The position numbers were made by a program, and so were the translations under genes. Positions 32,604-41,369 of a stretch of DNA of 62,692 bases are shown here, piece after piece. The number at the start of each line of letters is the position of its first letter. Position 1 is the stretch's first letter. The notes below the pieces were generated by a model. It was not told where the DNA came from, did not search any database, and worked only from the letters and a program-made list of their open reading frames with translations. Source of the stretch: an uncultured Oscillospiraceae bacterium (lineage in GTDB: Bacteria; Bacillota; Clostridia; Oscillospirales; Oscillospiraceae); the NCBI GenBank assembly GCA_934646005.1, contig CAKUED010000019.1:1-62692 (forward strand), written 5' to 3'.

Positions 32604-32632
32604 ATTAAAGCACACTTTTCCAGAAATGTCAA
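32604..32632 (-). promoter_or_regulatory. Promoter of the Mn riboswitch-antiporter transcript
   Basis: TTGACA (32627-32632), 17 bp, TTTAAT (32604-32609) on the minus strand, just after the stop codon of the nucleoside kinase gene. Confidence 0.8.
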
Positions 32633-32659
32633 GGAAAAGCCAAAAAATAAAGACCTCAC

Positions 32660-33586
32660 TTAATACTCAAAGCAGCTTCCGCCCACGAACTCGCGCACGA
32701 TGGAGTCACGCGGGACATACGGCACGCTCAGCGGCGGGAGCTGGCGCACGACGCGCATGAGCACGTCCAGCCCGTGCGCCTGCAAAAACGCTTCATCCAG
32801 CTCCTGCGCCTCGGGCGGGTACTCGCGGAGCGTCCTTGCCAGAATGCACAGCTCGTAGTCGTGGAACGTGTCAATGTGGATGGAGGCGTTGGGCTTGTTC
32901 GGCGCGATATACTGCTGCTCGCCGCGATCGACCTCCTGCGAGCGCTCGATCGTCTCGCGCAGGCTCTTGCCGCGCCCGCGCCGGTCGCGCACCATGCGGC
33001 GCGCCACGCGGATCTGCTCCGGGTGGATGATCTTATCGTCGTCCGTGATGATGCGCGTGCGCGGGGCGACGTAAACGCCGGTGGCGCGGGCGCGCAGATC
33101 GTCAAAAATGAGCGGGTTCAGCATATGGATGCCCTCGGCGATGACGATGCAGTCGCGGCTTCCCTGCATGGGCTTGCAGCCGCCGGTGGTGTTGCGGACG
33201 AAATCATACCACGGCACGTTCGCCGTCTGCCCGCACAAAAGCTGCTCAATGACCTCGCGGAGCTGTTCGCGGTCCACGCAGTAGGGTGATTCCCAGTCCT
33301 CCGCCTCGGGCGGGCGCTTGTCGAGCGGGAGGAAAAAGTTGTCCATACTGAGCAAGCACACCGGCACACCCAGATTTTCCAGATACGCCTTCAGGCGCAG
33401 CGCCGTGGTGGTCTTGCCCGAGCCGGACGGACCGGTCAGCGCGACGATACGCTTCTGCGGCAGCGCCGAGAGGATCGCCCCGCACGCGGCGGAGCACTTG
33501 TCGTGAAAGACCTCCTCACAGCGCAGAACAAACTGCGTCTCGTTGCGCATGGCGTCCATAATATTTTCGGTGTCAATAACGCGCAT
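32660..33586 (-). CDS. Uridine kinase-like nucleoside/nucleotide kinase
   Basis: 308 residues. P-loop LTGPSGSGKTT (50-60), LLSMDNFFLPLDKRP with the usual Asp, IVIAEGIHMLNP, and the arginine-rich lid RRMVRDRRGRGKSLRETIER belong to the uridine kinase/phosphoribulokinase family. Udk is about 210 residues, so the ~35-residue N-terminal and ~60-residue C-terminal extensions set it apart; the substrate is therefore not fixed. AAAGGAAG lies upstream. Follows a MATE gene by 21 bp in a probable rluA-like, MATE, kinase operon. Confidence 0.82.
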   Translation of the reverse strand: MRVIDTENIMDAMRNETQFVLRCEEVFHDKCSAACGAILSALPQKRIVALTGPSGSGKTTTALRLKAYLENLGVPVCLLSMDNFFLPLDKRPPEAEDWESPYCVDREQLREVIEQLLCGQTANVPWYDFVRNTTGGCKPMQGSRDCIVIAEGIHMLNPLIFDDLRARATGVYVAPRTRIITDDDKIIHPEQIRVARRMVRDRRGRGKSLRETIERSQEVDRGEQQYIAPNKPNASIHIDTFHDYELCILARTLREYPPEAQELDEAFLQAHGLDVLMRVVRQLPPLSVPYVPRDSIVREFVGGSCFEY

Positions 33587-33607
33587 GATGGTACTTCCTT
33601 TCCAGAT

Positions 33608-34987
33608 TTATTGCGCATTCGGCATCTGCCTGCGGATGCGGCGGAAAATCAGGATATAGCAGACGTGGTGCGCCAGCGACGTGAGCACCCAGCTCACAGG
33701 GTAGGAGACGTACAGGCACGGCAGCGTGGGGTCGGCGGCGAAGAGGGTCTTGATCCAGACGATGCGCAGCAGACACGACCCGACGGCGCTGACGAACATC
33801 GGCAGCCACGCTCTGCCCAGCCCGCGCACCATGCCGCAGCAGGTCTCCATAATACCGCACAAAAAATACGGCGCGACGACCCACCACAGGCGCACCATGC
33901 CGGTCTCGATGATCTGGGTATAATCGGGGTCGGTGCGGGCGATGTACACACTCAGGAGTGGTCTGCCGAACAAGACGCTGCCCGCGCACATCGGCACGCC
34001 GATGAGCAGCACCGCCGCGATGCCGCCGAGGTAGATTTTTCCGATGCGCGAGAGCCTGCCCGCGCCGAGGTTCTGGCTCGTAAACGTCACGACGGCGTTA
34101 AACACCGCGTTCATGGCGGTATAGGTAAAGTTTCCGAGGTTCGCGGCGGCGGTATTCGCGGCGATGACGACCGAGCCGAAGGAATTGACCGCCTGCTGGA
34201 TCATGACGTTGGAAATATTGAAGATCACGCTTTGCAGCCCCGCCGGCAGCCCGATCTGGACCATGCGCAGCGCCTCGCGCCAGTCCATGCGGAGCTTTTT
34301 GAGCTCCACGCGGCACCAGCCATCTTCCTTAAACAGGCTGCGCAGCAGCATCGCCACCGCCACATACTGTGACACCGTGGTCGCAATGGCGACGCCCGCC
34401 ACATCCAGTCGGAACACGATCACGAGCACAAGATTGAGAATGACGTTCACAACGCCCGAAACAGACAGGAAGATCAGCGGGCGCTTGGTATCGCCGTCGG
34501 CGCGCAAAATCGCCGCGCCGAAGTTATACAGCACGCTCCCCGGCATCCCCAAAAAGTAAATGCGCAGATACAGCGCCGAGAGCGGCAGAATTTCATCCGG
34601 CGTATCCATCATACGCAGCATGGGCTCTGAAAATACAAGCCCCAGCGCCGTCACGATCGCGCCGAGCAGCAGGCTCAGCACCAGCGAGGTATGCACCGCC
34701 GTTTCGGTCTTTTCGCGCTGGCGGCTGCCGATATAGCGGGCGATGAGGATATTCGAGCCGATGGAAATACCGATGAACGCGCCGATGAGCAGATTGATGA
34801 GCGACCCCGTCGCGCCCACGGCGGCAAGAGAATTGCTGCCGGAAAATTTGCCGACGACAATGGTGTCGGCGGCATTGAATAAAAGCTGCAAAACGCCCGT
34901 CGCCGCCAGCGGCAGCGAAAAGCGCACGATCTGCCCGAACGGCGCGCCCTCCAGAAAGTCGATCTTTCGGTCAGCCTGACGGTTCAT
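33608..34987 (-). CDS. MATE family exporter
   Basis: 459 residues, about 12 membrane helices. MATE marks: FSLPLAATGVLQLLFNAAD, VGKFSGSNSLAAVGATG, GLPAGLQSVIFNISNV and TFTSQNLGAG. Similar N-terminal pattern to the gene at 6922-8310, so these two are probably paralogues. Its ATG overlaps the stop of the pseudouridine synthase gene (ATGA), showing coupled translation, with GGAGG inside the upstream gene. Substrate unknown. Confidence 0.92.
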   Translation of the reverse strand: MNRQADRKIDFLEGAPFGQIVRFSLPLAATGVLQLLFNAADTIVVGKFSGSNSLAAVGATGSLINLLIGAFIGISIGSNILIARYIGSRQREKTETAVHTSLVLSLLLGAIVTALGLVFSEPMLRMMDTPDEILPLSALYLRIYFLGMPGSVLYNFGAAILRADGDTKRPLIFLSVSGVVNVILNLVLVIVFRLDVAGVAIATTVSQYVAVAMLLRSLFKEDGWCRVELKKLRMDWREALRMVQIGLPAGLQSVIFNISNVMIQQAVNSFGSVVIAANTAAANLGNFTYTAMNAVFNAVVTFTSQNLGAGRLSRIGKIYLGGIAAVLLIGVPMCAGSVLFGRPLLSVYIARTDPDYTQIIETGMVRLWWVVAPYFLCGIMETCCGMVRGLGRAWLPMFVSAVGSCLLRIVWIKTLFAADPTLPCLYVSYPVSWVLTSLAHHVCYILIFRRIRRQMPNAQ

Positions 34988-35688
34988 TGCTTCTCATCCT
35001 CCGTTTTGATCTCAGTCCAGCCCGGCGCGGAAAATCCCGCCGGAAAAGAAAAATTCGTCCACGGCGCGCAGTCCGGCGGCAGCAGGGAAAATTCCAGCGG
35101 CGCGTCCGTCTGCGGGTGGAAAAAGCGCAGGCGGTACGACCACAGCGCAATGGCGCAGCCGTCGTCATCGCCCCTGCCGTATTTGCGGTCGCCCACGAGC
35201 GGCAGTCCGCGCGAGGAAAACTGGACGCGGATCTGATGCGTCCTGCCGGTCAGCAGCCGCACCTGCACGAGGCTCATGCCGCCATTTTGCGCCAGCACGC
35301 GGTAGAAAAGCCGCGCGCGCTTCGCGTCCTTTCGCGGCTCGGTAACGACCACCGTTTTGCGCGTGGAGCGGTTGCGCCACAGAAGGTCCTGAAGCTCGCC
35401 CTCTAATGCCTCCGGCGCGCCGTGCACCACGGCGAGGTATTCCTTCTGGAATTTTCCGTCCCGAATTTGCTCCGACAGCAGCGACGCCGCCATCTGCGAG
35501 CGCGCGTAGACCATCACGCCCGACACGGCGGCGTCCAGCCGGTGGACGGTGCGGATGCAGGCGTGCTCGTCCCCGAGCTGCGCGCGCAGCACGCCCGGCA
35601 GCCCGTTTTCATCGTCCGTTGACAGCAGCCCCGCGGGCTTGCAGCAGACGAGAATGCGTTCATCCTGATAGAGAATCTCCACGCTCAC
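34984..35688 (-). CDS. RluA family pseudouridine synthase
   Basis: 234 residues. Isomerises uridines in rRNA or tRNA. Catalytic motif VHRLDAAVSG with the essential Asp (the usual Thr before Ser is Val here), RKTVVV, and the C-terminal LLTGRTHQIRVQFSSRGLPLVGDRKYG of the family. No S4 RNA-binding domain, so it is a compact, TruC/RluA-like form. Start is GTG at 35686-35688 after AAAGGGGGG; the longer frame would start within the promoter. Heads a three-gene operon with MATE and kinase genes. Confidence 0.9.
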   Translation of the reverse strand: MSVEILYQDERILVCCKPAGLLSTDDENGLPGVLRAQLGDEHACIRTVHRLDAAVSGVMVYARSQMAASLLSEQIRDGKFQKEYLAVVHGAPEALEGELQDLLWRNRSTRKTVVVTEPRKDAKRARLFYRVLAQNGGMSLVQVRLLTGRTHQIRVQFSSRGLPLVGDRKYGRGDDDGCAIALWSYRLRFFHPQTDAPLEFSLLPPDCAPWTNFSFPAGFSAPGWTEIKTEDEKQ

Positions 35689-35724
35689 CGCGCCGCGCCC
35701 CCCTTTGCGATAGGTTGTCCGTAG

Positions 35725-35754
35725 ATTATAGCACTTTCTCCTGCGTCTGTTCAA
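35725..35754 (-). promoter_or_regulatory. Promoter of the pseudouridine synthase operon
   Basis: TTGAAC (35749-35754), 18 bp, TATAAT (35725-35730) on the minus strand; start near 35718. Confidence 0.75.
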
Positions 35755-35802
35755 CCCCGACCCTTAATATTTCTTAAAATCCGGCGCTTTGCGGGAATTT
35801 TA

Positions 35803-35811
35803 TGATACAAT
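35803..35811 (+). promoter_or_regulatory. Extended -10 promoter of the two-component operon
   Basis: TG-N-TACAAT 30 bases before the response regulator start. No good -35 at the right distance, so activation by a regulator, possibly the encoded one, is plausible. Confidence 0.45.
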
Positions 35812-35842
35812 GGCATCAACTTACGAGGACAGGAGTTTTGGT

Positions 35843-36535
35843 ATGGAGCAGACAGTCCGCATTCTGGTCGTGGACGACGAGCCGGATATTCGCAACATCC
35901 TGCGCATTTTGCTCGAGGCAAAGGGCTACGCCGTGCTGGAGGCGAACAATGGGCGCGCGGCGGTGCAGCTCGTGCGGCGGCAGCCGGAGCTGGACCTCAT
36001 TATTATGGATATTATGATGCCGGAGCTGTCGGGTCTGGACGCGAGCGACAAGATCCGCGCGCTCACGGCGGCGCCCATTTTGTTTCTCACCGCGCGCACG
36101 CAGGAGCGCGACCGCTACGAAGCCTATGCCTCCGGCGGGGACGATTACCTGCCGAAGCCGTTTTCGCAGACGGAGCTGATGATCCGCGTGGAGGCGCTGC
36201 TGCGGCGCTACCGCGTATACAAGGGCAAGAGCACCGAGCAGCAGCTCCGCCCGGGTCTTGCGCTGGACGAAGCCGGGCGGCGCGTTCTGTGCGAGGGCGT
36301 GCCGGTGGAGCTGACGGAGACGGAATTTGAAATTTTGCAGTTCCTCGCGCACCACCGCGGGCAGGTCGTGTCCGTGGAGCAGATCTATAACGGCGTGTGG
36401 AACGAAAAATATATGCCCTCCTCCACCAACACCGTGATGGTGCACATCGTGAATCTGCGCAAGAAGCTGGAGCGCGACCCGTCTAACCCGCGCCTCATCC
36501 GCACCGTATGGGGAAAGGGGTATCAGCTTGACTGA
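35843..36535 (+). CDS. OmpR/PhoB family response regulator
   Basis: 230 residues. Receiver domain 1-120 with acidic pocket VVDDEPD, phospho-acceptor Asp56 (IIMDIMMP), and KPF lysine near 105. C-terminal winged helix DNA-binding domain (about 130-230: LTETEFEILQFLAHHRGQVVS and RTVWGKGYQLD). ATG at 35843 has AGGAG 7 bases upstream. Its stop overlaps the histidine kinase start, so it is paired with that kinase and likely controls this seven-gene operon. Confidence 0.94.
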   Translation: MEQTVRILVVDDEPDIRNILRILLEAKGYAVLEANNGRAAVQLVRRQPELDLIIMDIMMPELSGLDASDKIRALTAAPILFLTARTQERDRYEAYASGGDDYLPKPFSQTELMIRVEALLRRYRVYKGKSTEQQLRPGLALDEAGRRVLCEGVPVELTETEFEILQFLAHHRGQVVSVEQIYNGVWNEKYMPSSTNTVMVHIVNLRKKLERDPSNPRLIRTVWGKGYQLD

Positions 36536-37880
36536 GAAAAAACGCTTTATCCCCCTGCGCCTGCGGCTGCTGGCGGTCATGCTGGCGGGGCTGCTGCTGG
36601 CGGCGGGGACGTATCTGCTGTGCAACGCCGTCACGGACGAGATCATCGTCCGCACCTACATGAGCGAGAGCGCCGTGCGCGCGCGCAACACCAGGACCAT
36701 GGAGCGTTTTCAGCGCTATATTCAGGAAAATCACCTCTCCTCGCGCGACACCGAAGCCATCGCCCGCTGGACGATGGCGGAAAAGGACATCTACATCCTC
36801 TTTTACCAGAACGAGCGGCTGGCGCTGGAGGCGGGCTGGTGGGGCATCGACATGAGTGGCGGCGACGATACCGCGACGCTCCCCGCGTCGATGGAGCTCT
36901 ACCCCGTGAGCTTTCTGGACGGCGTGTTTCAGGCGGTCGTGTACGATTTTTCCGAGCAGACGCTCTACACCCTCGCCACGATCGGCTCGCTGGTGCTGGG
37001 CTGCGCGGTGTTCGCGCTGGTGATGTTACTATATAACGAGCGCATCACCCACTCCATCATCGCCCTCGCTCATCAGGTCGAGCGCATCGGGCAGGGCGAT
37101 CTGGAGCACGCGATGCAAAGTAGCCGCCGCGACGAGCTGGGCGGACTGGTGCGCAGCGTGGACGCCATGCGCTGCTCCATTTTGGACAAAACGCAGGAGG
37201 AGGTGCTGGCGCGCCAGAAAAACAGCGAGCTCATCACCGCCATGTCGCACGATCTGCGCAATCCCCTCACCGCGCTCATGGGCTATCTGGAGCTGGCGCG
37301 CAGCGGGCAGTACCGCTCGGAGGACGAGCTGCGCCAGTATATTTCCGCCAGCTACGAAAAGGCTGCGCAGCTCCGCCAGCTCACCGACCGGCTGTTCCGC
37401 TACACCACGCTCTACGGCGCTGACGATGTGACCGCCGATCTGCAATATTACGACGCGCACATCCTGGTCGGGCAGCTCACGGGCGAGGTCACGGCGCTGC
37501 TGGAGCAGTACGGCTTTACCGTGCGCGCCGCCATCGCGCCGCTTTCGTGCAGCGTGTGTCTGGATATGCTGCTTTTAAAGCGCGTGACCGACAATCTGCT
37601 CGACAATGTCCGCAAATACGCCGACCCCGCGCAGCCGGTGCACATCGCCGTGCAGCAGGACGGCGCGTGGCTGTCGATGTGCATGGACAACGCCATCCGC
37701 CGCGACCCCGACCGCACGCAGAGCAACCGCATCGGTCTGCGCGCGTGCCGCAAGCTGCTGGAGCAGATGCACGGGCAGTTCGTCACCCATGAAGAAAACG
37801 GGCGCTTCTGCGCCGAGCTGCTCCTTCCTGCAGGAAGCGCGGCAGTGACAGAGGAACGACCGCAACCCCCCACGGAATAA
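36528..37880 (+). CDS. Membrane sensor histidine kinase
   Basis: 450 residues. Two membrane helices (about 10-32 and 147-170) bracket a ~115-residue extracellular sensor region; HAMP (about 172-225); dimerisation helix with MSHDLRNPLTALMGYLELA (phospho-acceptor His near 241); ATPase domain with VTDNLLDNVRKYA (N box) and RIGLRACRKLLEQMHG. The G1 box is poorly conserved (LSMCMDNAI). Start is TTG at 36528, overlapping the regulator stop, with GGGGAAAGGGG upstream. Its signal is unknown; the downstream binding-protein system suggests an extracellular solute. Confidence 0.92.
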   Translation: MTEKKRFIPLRLRLLAVMLAGLLLAAGTYLLCNAVTDEIIVRTYMSESAVRARNTRTMERFQRYIQENHLSSRDTEAIARWTMAEKDIYILFYQNERLALEAGWWGIDMSGGDDTATLPASMELYPVSFLDGVFQAVVYDFSEQTLYTLATIGSLVLGCAVFALVMLLYNERITHSIIALAHQVERIGQGDLEHAMQSSRRDELGGLVRSVDAMRCSILDKTQEEVLARQKNSELITAMSHDLRNPLTALMGYLELARSGQYRSEDELRQYISASYEKAAQLRQLTDRLFRYTTLYGADDVTADLQYYDAHILVGQLTGEVTALLEQYGFTVRAAIAPLSCSVCLDMLLLKRVTDNLLDNVRKYADPAQPVHIAVQQDGAWLSMCMDNAIRRDPDRTQSNRIGLRACRKLLEQMHGQFVTHEENGRFCAELLLPAGSAAVTEERPQPPTE

Positions 37881-37891
37881 GGAGGACCGCT

Positions 37892-40414
37892 ATGAAAAGA
37901 AACACACCCATCCGCCTGCTGGCGCTCGTTCTGGCGCTGGCGATGCTGCTGTGCGGCTGCGCCGCGAGCGGCAAGCAGGATACGGCTTCGCCCGACGCGA
38001 GCGGCAGCCAGAAAACAAACGGCAGCGCGGCGGCAAGCGAGCTTGCCAGCAAGTACACCTACACCGCCAAGTATTTTAACGCCCCCAGCGCCGCGCAGTA
38101 TGTGAGCGCGAGCTGCATGGCGGACGGCGCGCTCTACCTCGCCGCAGCGCAGGATGGCGAGATGCGCACCTACACCGACGAGGCAAGCGGCGAAAGCTAC
38201 CAGTATAACGAGACCGGCTATCAGGTCTACAAAATGGACCTTGCGACCGGCGAGTCCACGCCCATCGGCGCGCTCATCACCGATCCGCGGGAGGCGGACG
38301 CCGAGGGCTGGACCAATTCGCAGAGCCTGTTTGACCTTCAGCCGGGCAAGGACGGCTCGCTGTGGCTGTTTTTGAACGTCAACCGCTCGCGCTATGATCT
38401 GCCGGAGAGCTTTGACCCGGAGACCGATCAGCGGTATAATTATTATGTGGACGGCGGCAACGTCATCCGCGCCGTGCAGTACGCAGCGGACGGCAGCATC
38501 CAGCAGGATCTGATGCTCGACCCCGGCGAGACGGCAAAACCGCAGGCGGGCGACTACGTCTCCTTCTATCCGCAGCGCGTGCTCCTCACGAGCGACGGCT
38601 CGTTTGCCGCCACGTCCGACCGATACGCATACCTGTGGAGCGCTGACGGCACGCTCACCGCAGCGCTCGACAATGAGAGCTACGCCGACCTGAAGCGCCT
38701 GAACGCCGACACCATCGGCGTCACGAGCTATACGGGCGACAGCATGAAGTTCCAGGCGCTCGACACCGCGTCGAAGAGCTGGGGCGAGACCATCACACTG
38801 CCGGACAGAGCGTGGAATCCTCTGCCCGGAAACAGCCAGTACGACTTCTTCTACAACAACGGCACTGCCCTGTATGGCTATAAGACCGACAGCGGCAAGG
38901 AAGAAAAGCTCGTGGACTGGCTCGCCTGCGACGTGAACAGCGACTCCCTCAACGGCGTCTATGTGGACGATTCCGGCAAGGTCTGCGCCATTCTGCGCGA
39001 CTCGACCGGCAGCTACGGCTACTACATCGGCGGCATGAGCGTCTCCACCGCGACGAATGACGCTCCCGGCTCTCCGGGCGCGAGCGCGTCCGGCTGGCAG
39101 GTCGCCGTGCTCACGCCGACCGACGCGGCGGCGGTGACGGAAAAGCAGGAGCTGACGCTCGCGTGCCTGTATCTGCCCTCGACGCTGCGCGCCCAGGTTC
39201 TCGCCTTTAACCGCGCGAGCGACAAATACAGGATTGTCGTGCGCGATTATTCGGAGTATAATACGGACGAGGATTACACCGCGGGTCTGACCAAGCTCAA
39301 CACCGAGATCCTCTCCGGCAATGTCCCCGATATGATCTGCACCAACCAGCTTCCCGTTGCGCAGTACGCCGCCAAGGGCGTGCTGGAGGAGCTGTGGCAG
39401 TACATCGACGCTGACCCCGAGCTCTCCCGCGACCAGCTTCTTACGCAGCCGCTGGAGGCGATGCAGACCGGGGACGGGCTGTATCAGATCACCGATTCGT
39501 TTGCCATCTCCACGGCGGTGGCGCTCGGCAAGGTCGTGGACGGCTACGACAAGTGGACGGTGGAGGCGGCAAAGGACGCGCTGACAAAGCTCCAGCCCGA
39601 CGCGACGTACTTTAACGTCACCTACGCCAAGCCGGATGTGCTGAGCCAGTGCGTGTCGCGCACGGCAGGCGACTTTGTGGACTGGCAGACGGGCAAGTGC
39701 TCGTTCGACACCCCGGAGTTCGCCGCCCTGCTGGAGTTTGCCAACAGCTTCCAGGATACGTTTGATTACGAGCACTTTGACTGGAGCGACTATACGGACG
39801 ACAGCCTGCGCATCGCAAACGGCGAGCAGCTCGTCGCCCCGGCGTATATCTCGTCGTTTGACGACCTGCGCTATTACGACGGCGTGCTCAAGGGCGACAC
39901 CCGCTACATCGGCTGGCCCACCGGCAGCGGCGAGGGCGGCACGGTGTTTGAGCCGGGCACGTCCCTGGCCATGACCACCCGCTGCGCCGACAAGGACGCC
40001 GCGTGGCAGTTCATGCGGGTGCTGCTGGACGATACGCTGAGCGACATCTGGACGTTCCCCGTGAACCGCACGCTGTTTGAAAAAGCGGCGAAGATCGCCA
40101 TGACGCCCGAGTATGAGACCGATGAAAACGGCAACTACGTTCTGGACGAAAACGGCAACAAGATCGAGACCAGCCAGGGCGGCATGAGCATGGGCGGCGG
40201 CGAAATGGTGGAGTTCTATGCCATGACGCAGGCGCAGTACGATCAGCTCCTCGCGCTGATCGACTCCGCCAGCGGCACCACAAGCTATGATATGAACATC
40301 AACAACATCATCACCGAGGAGGCCGGCGCGTATTTTGCCGGCGAAAAGAGCGTGCAGGACACCGCCGCCGCGATCAACAACCGCGTGGGTCTGTACGTCG
40401 CGGAGCAGCGATAA
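37892..40414 (+). CDS. Large lipoprotein: propeller-like N-terminus fused to an extracellular solute-binding domain
   Basis: 840 residues, twice the size of a sugar-binding protein. Signal with lipobox LLCGC (Cys23) and a Ser/Ala/Thr linker. Residues about 60-400 hold repeated short beta elements (PGKDGSLWLFL, SDGSFAATS, DDSGKVCAILRD), reading like a beta-propeller. Residues about 415-840 are a family 1 solute-binding domain: LTLACLYLPSTLRAQVLAFNR, LNTEILSGNVPDMI, WQFMRVLLDD and NIITEEAGAYFAG. AAGGAGG precedes the ATG. It should deliver ligand to the two permeases behind it. The propeller call is by eye. Confidence 0.75.
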   Translation: MKRNTPIRLLALVLALAMLLCGCAASGKQDTASPDASGSQKTNGSAAASELASKYTYTAKYFNAPSAAQYVSASCMADGALYLAAAQDGEMRTYTDEASGESYQYNETGYQVYKMDLATGESTPIGALITDPREADAEGWTNSQSLFDLQPGKDGSLWLFLNVNRSRYDLPESFDPETDQRYNYYVDGGNVIRAVQYAADGSIQQDLMLDPGETAKPQAGDYVSFYPQRVLLTSDGSFAATSDRYAYLWSADGTLTAALDNESYADLKRLNADTIGVTSYTGDSMKFQALDTASKSWGETITLPDRAWNPLPGNSQYDFFYNNGTALYGYKTDSGKEEKLVDWLACDVNSDSLNGVYVDDSGKVCAILRDSTGSYGYYIGGMSVSTATNDAPGSPGASASGWQVAVLTPTDAAAVTEKQELTLACLYLPSTLRAQVLAFNRASDKYRIVVRDYSEYNTDEDYTAGLTKLNTEILSGNVPDMICTNQLPVAQYAAKGVLEELWQYIDADPELSRDQLLTQPLEAMQTGDGLYQITDSFAISTAVALGKVVDGYDKWTVEAAKDALTKLQPDATYFNVTYAKPDVLSQCVSRTAGDFVDWQTGKCSFDTPEFAALLEFANSFQDTFDYEHFDWSDYTDDSLRIANGEQLVAPAYISSFDDLRYYDGVLKGDTRYIGWPTGSGEGGTVFEPGTSLAMTTRCADKDAAWQFMRVLLDDTLSDIWTFPVNRTLFEKAAKIAMTPEYETDENGNYVLDENGNKIETSQGGMSMGGGEMVEFYAMTQAQYDQLLALIDSASGTTSYDMNINNIITEEAGAYFAGEKSVQDTAAAINNRVGLYVAEQR

Positions 40415-40428
40415 CTTTTTTATAAGCC

Positions 40429-40454
40429 CCCGGAGCAGCCCTTGCTGCTCCGGG
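40429..40454 (+). other. Intergenic hairpin after the binding-protein gene
   Basis: Perfect 11-bp stem CCCGGAGCAGC/GCTGCTCCGGG, 4-base loop and no T-run. Probably stabilises the upstream message or tunes expression of the permeases, not a full terminator. Confidence 0.6.
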
Positions 40455-40481
40455 CATACGCAATCCTAAGGAGGGACGCCC

Positions 40482-41369
40482 ATGCGCCCGAAGCTCAAGA
40501 AACTCAACAACAGGCTGCGCGATTTTCTGCACTCGATGTATTTTTCAGGACCGAGCTTTCTGGGAATGCTGGTGTTTTTCATCGTGCCGTTCGGCGTGGT
40601 CGTGTACTACTCGTTCATCACCGGCGCGATGGACAGCAGCTTCGCGGGGCTGAAAAACTACATAAACGTCCTGAATAACGAAGCGTTCAAGATCGCGGTG
40701 CGCAATACGGCGGTCTTTTCCGCGCTGGCGGTGCCGCTGGCTGTCATTTTATCGCTGGCGCTGGCGCTGATGCTCGAAGCGCGCATCCCGATGAAAAGCG
40801 AGCTGCGCACATTTTTCCTGAGCCCGATGATGGTGCCCATCGCGTCCATCATTCTGGTGTGGCAGGTGCTGTTCCACTACAACGGCGTGATGAACGAGTT
40901 CATCGCCATCTTTGGCGCGGACAAGATCGACTGGTTAAAATCCGACTACTGTTTGCTTGTCATCGTGCTGCTGTTTTTGTGGAAAAACCTCGGCTACAAC
41001 ATGATCTTATTTATGGCGGCGCTCAACAACATCCCGAAAGAAATGCTGGAGGCGGCGGAGCTGGACGGCGCGTCGGGCTGGTATCAGCTCATCCACATCA
41101 AGCTGCGGTTTTTGTCGCCCACGGTGCTGTTTGTGACGATTTTGTCCATCATCAACTCGTTCAAGGTGTTCCGCGAAATTTACCTGCTGACGGGCGACTA
41201 CCCGTATACAGGGCTTTACATGATGCAGCATTTCATGAACAATATGTTCAACAACCTCGATTATCAGAAGCTCTCGGCGGCGGCGGTGCTGCTGGCGCTG
41301 GTCATCATCGTGCTCGTCGCCATCCTCTTCGCGGTGGAGAACTACTTCGGAAAGGATGTGGAAGGATGA
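40482..41369 (+). CDS. Sugar-type ABC transporter permease (MalF-like)
   Basis: 295 residues, six membrane helices. The cytoplasmic EAA loop reads AALNNIPKEMLEAAELDGASGWYQ, the docking site for an MsmX/MalK-type ATPase. FLSPMMVPIASIILVWQVLFHYNG is typical of carbohydrate importers. AAGGAGGG lies before the ATG. No ATPase is encoded in the operon, so it likely uses a shared ATPase from elsewhere in the genome, as many Firmicutes sugar importers do. Confidence 0.92.
   Translation: MRPKLKKLNNRLRDFLHSMYFSGPSFLGMLVFFIVPFGVVVYYSFITGAMDSSFAGLKNYINVLNNEAFKIAVRNTAVFSALAVPLAVILSLALALMLEARIPMKSELRTFFLSPMMVPIASIILVWQVLFHYNGVMNEFIAIFGADKIDWLKSDYCLLVIVLLFLWKNLGYNMILFMAALNNIPKEMLEAAELDGASGWYQLIHIKLRFLSPTVLFVTILSIINSFKVFREIYLLTGDYPYTGLYMMQHFMNNMFNNLDYQKLSAAAVLLALVIIVLVAILFAVENYFGKDVEG

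Noticed and set aside
35689..35754. Longer start of the pseudouridine synthase
   Set aside because: Would begin at the -35 box of its own promoter.
37448..39775. 775-residue antisense frame opposite the binding-protein operon
   Set aside because: A GC-bias shadow of real genes on the plus strand; no ribosome site and no family motif.
40859..41365. Upstream extension of the second sugar permease
   Set aside because: Overlaps the first permease in another frame; the ATG at 41366 has the proper coupled start.
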